DNA from: DATGZX01 sp035296965
GTDB taxonomy: Bacteria > Planctomycetota > Planctomycetia > Gemmatales > Gemmataceae
Direction: 5' to 3'
NCBI GenBank assembly: GCA_035296965.1
Contig: DATGZX010000404.1
Coordinates: 1 to 22,230 of the forward strand
Length of the DNA stretch: 22,230 nucleotides
Below the pieces are notes generated by a model. That model did not search any database and had not been told where the DNA came from. It saw only the letters and a list, made by a program, of their open reading frames with translations. The stretch's first letter is position 1; every line of letters begins with the position of its first letter. Position numbers and translations under genes: made by a program. Below are positions 22,056 to 22,230 of the stretch, piece by piece.

Positions 22056-22098
22056 CTCCCCTCGCCCCGGTACTCCGGGGAGAGGGGTCGGGGGTGGA
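22056..22098. repeat. C/G-rich palindromic repeat, third copy with GGTACTCCG tip
   Basis: CCCCTCGCCCCGG (22058-22070) pairs with CCGGGGAGAGGGG (22075-22087) with one mismatch around TACT, then TCGGGGGTG continues the element. From 22069 (GGTACTCC...) 28 bases match exactly the reverse complement of the repeat inside the DUF1553 gene. It begins about 20 bases after the glycosyltransferase stop and may also end its transcript. Confidence 0.85.
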
Positions 22099-22122
22099 CT
22101 GATGAAAGCCTCGGCACTGCTT

Positions 22123-22230
22123 TCATCCTGTTTCTGTTGCGCTGGTGGTAAAGGCCAGCTTGCGTTTGGCGAACAATGTCGTGCCGAGGTTTTCGCGGCA
22201 CCACTCCGACACGGCTTTGGTGCGACTGTG
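22123..22230 (-). CDS. C-terminal fragment of an unidentified protein
   Basis: On the minus strand the frame is open from the right edge to a TGA at 22123-22125, giving 35 residues that include TKAVSEWCRENLGTTLFAK. The peptide looks protein-like (amphipathic helix, mixed charge) rather than repeat-derived, but I cannot assign a family. The rest would lie beyond the window. It could equally be chance. Confidence 0.3.
   Translation of the reverse strand, partial: HSRTKAVSEWCRENLGTTLFAKRKLAFTTSATETG

Noticed and set aside
1305..22098. A CRISPR array among the repeats
   Set aside because: Repeats are dispersed hairpins without regular spacing or short unique spacers, and no cas gene is present.

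Overview
The window most likely comes from a planctomycete chromosome. The strongest markers are a secreted cytochrome-like DUF1549/DUF1553 protein followed by a Tat-exported DUF1501 protein, a pairing characteristic of Planctomycetes. A PEP-CTERM protein, a Minf_1886-family protein, a Uma2-family nuclease and many GC-rich palindromic intergenic repeats fit the same assignment. Genus cannot be told from the sequence alone.

Layout. Positions 1-4020 look like an accessory segment: the end of a REP-associated tyrosine transposase, a HigB/HigA-type toxin-antitoxin pair with a clear autoregulated promoter, a PEP-CTERM protein flanked by two direct copies of a palindromic repeat, a VOC protein, and a second toxin-antitoxin-like pair (BrnT-like toxin plus XRE antitoxin) behind its own palindrome. 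Positions 4161-5051 carry an NAD(P)-dependent beta-hydroxyacid dehydrogenase on the minus strand. Positions 5471-10772 hold the large DUF1549/DUF1553 gene and its DUF1501 partner. Positions 10901-13273 hold a Uma2 nuclease, a GNAT acetyltransferase and an unrecognised secreted protein. MutY follows (13408-14529). From 14590 to 20540 every gene is on the minus strand. A MacA-like adaptor, an ABC ATPase, a MacB-like permease and a YdjM-like membrane protein form one cluster; RicT (PSP1 domain), a Minf_1886 protein and a small membrane-anchored protein follow. A family 2 glycosyltransferase (20971-22035) and a gene fragment close the window.

How the genes work together. The three-part MacA/MacB-type exporter is a plausible single operon. 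The DUF1553/DUF1501 pair is plausibly an envelope or periplasmic two-protein system of unknown biochemistry. The two small toxin-antitoxin pairs each read toxin first and overlap or nearly touch, so each should be co-transcribed.

The most interesting theme is the palindromic repeats. At least seven strong hairpins occur, several with perfect 16-27 bp stems. Four share the core GGTACTCCG at the hairpin tip. One repeat of the C/G-rich type lies inside the DUF1553 gene without breaking its frame, adding about 50 residues of repeat-derived protein, much like Rickettsia palindromic elements. Together with the transposase fragment at the left edge this suggests a REP/RAYT-like dispersal system, but mobility is inferred, not shown. 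No tRNA, rRNA or CRISPR array was recognised.
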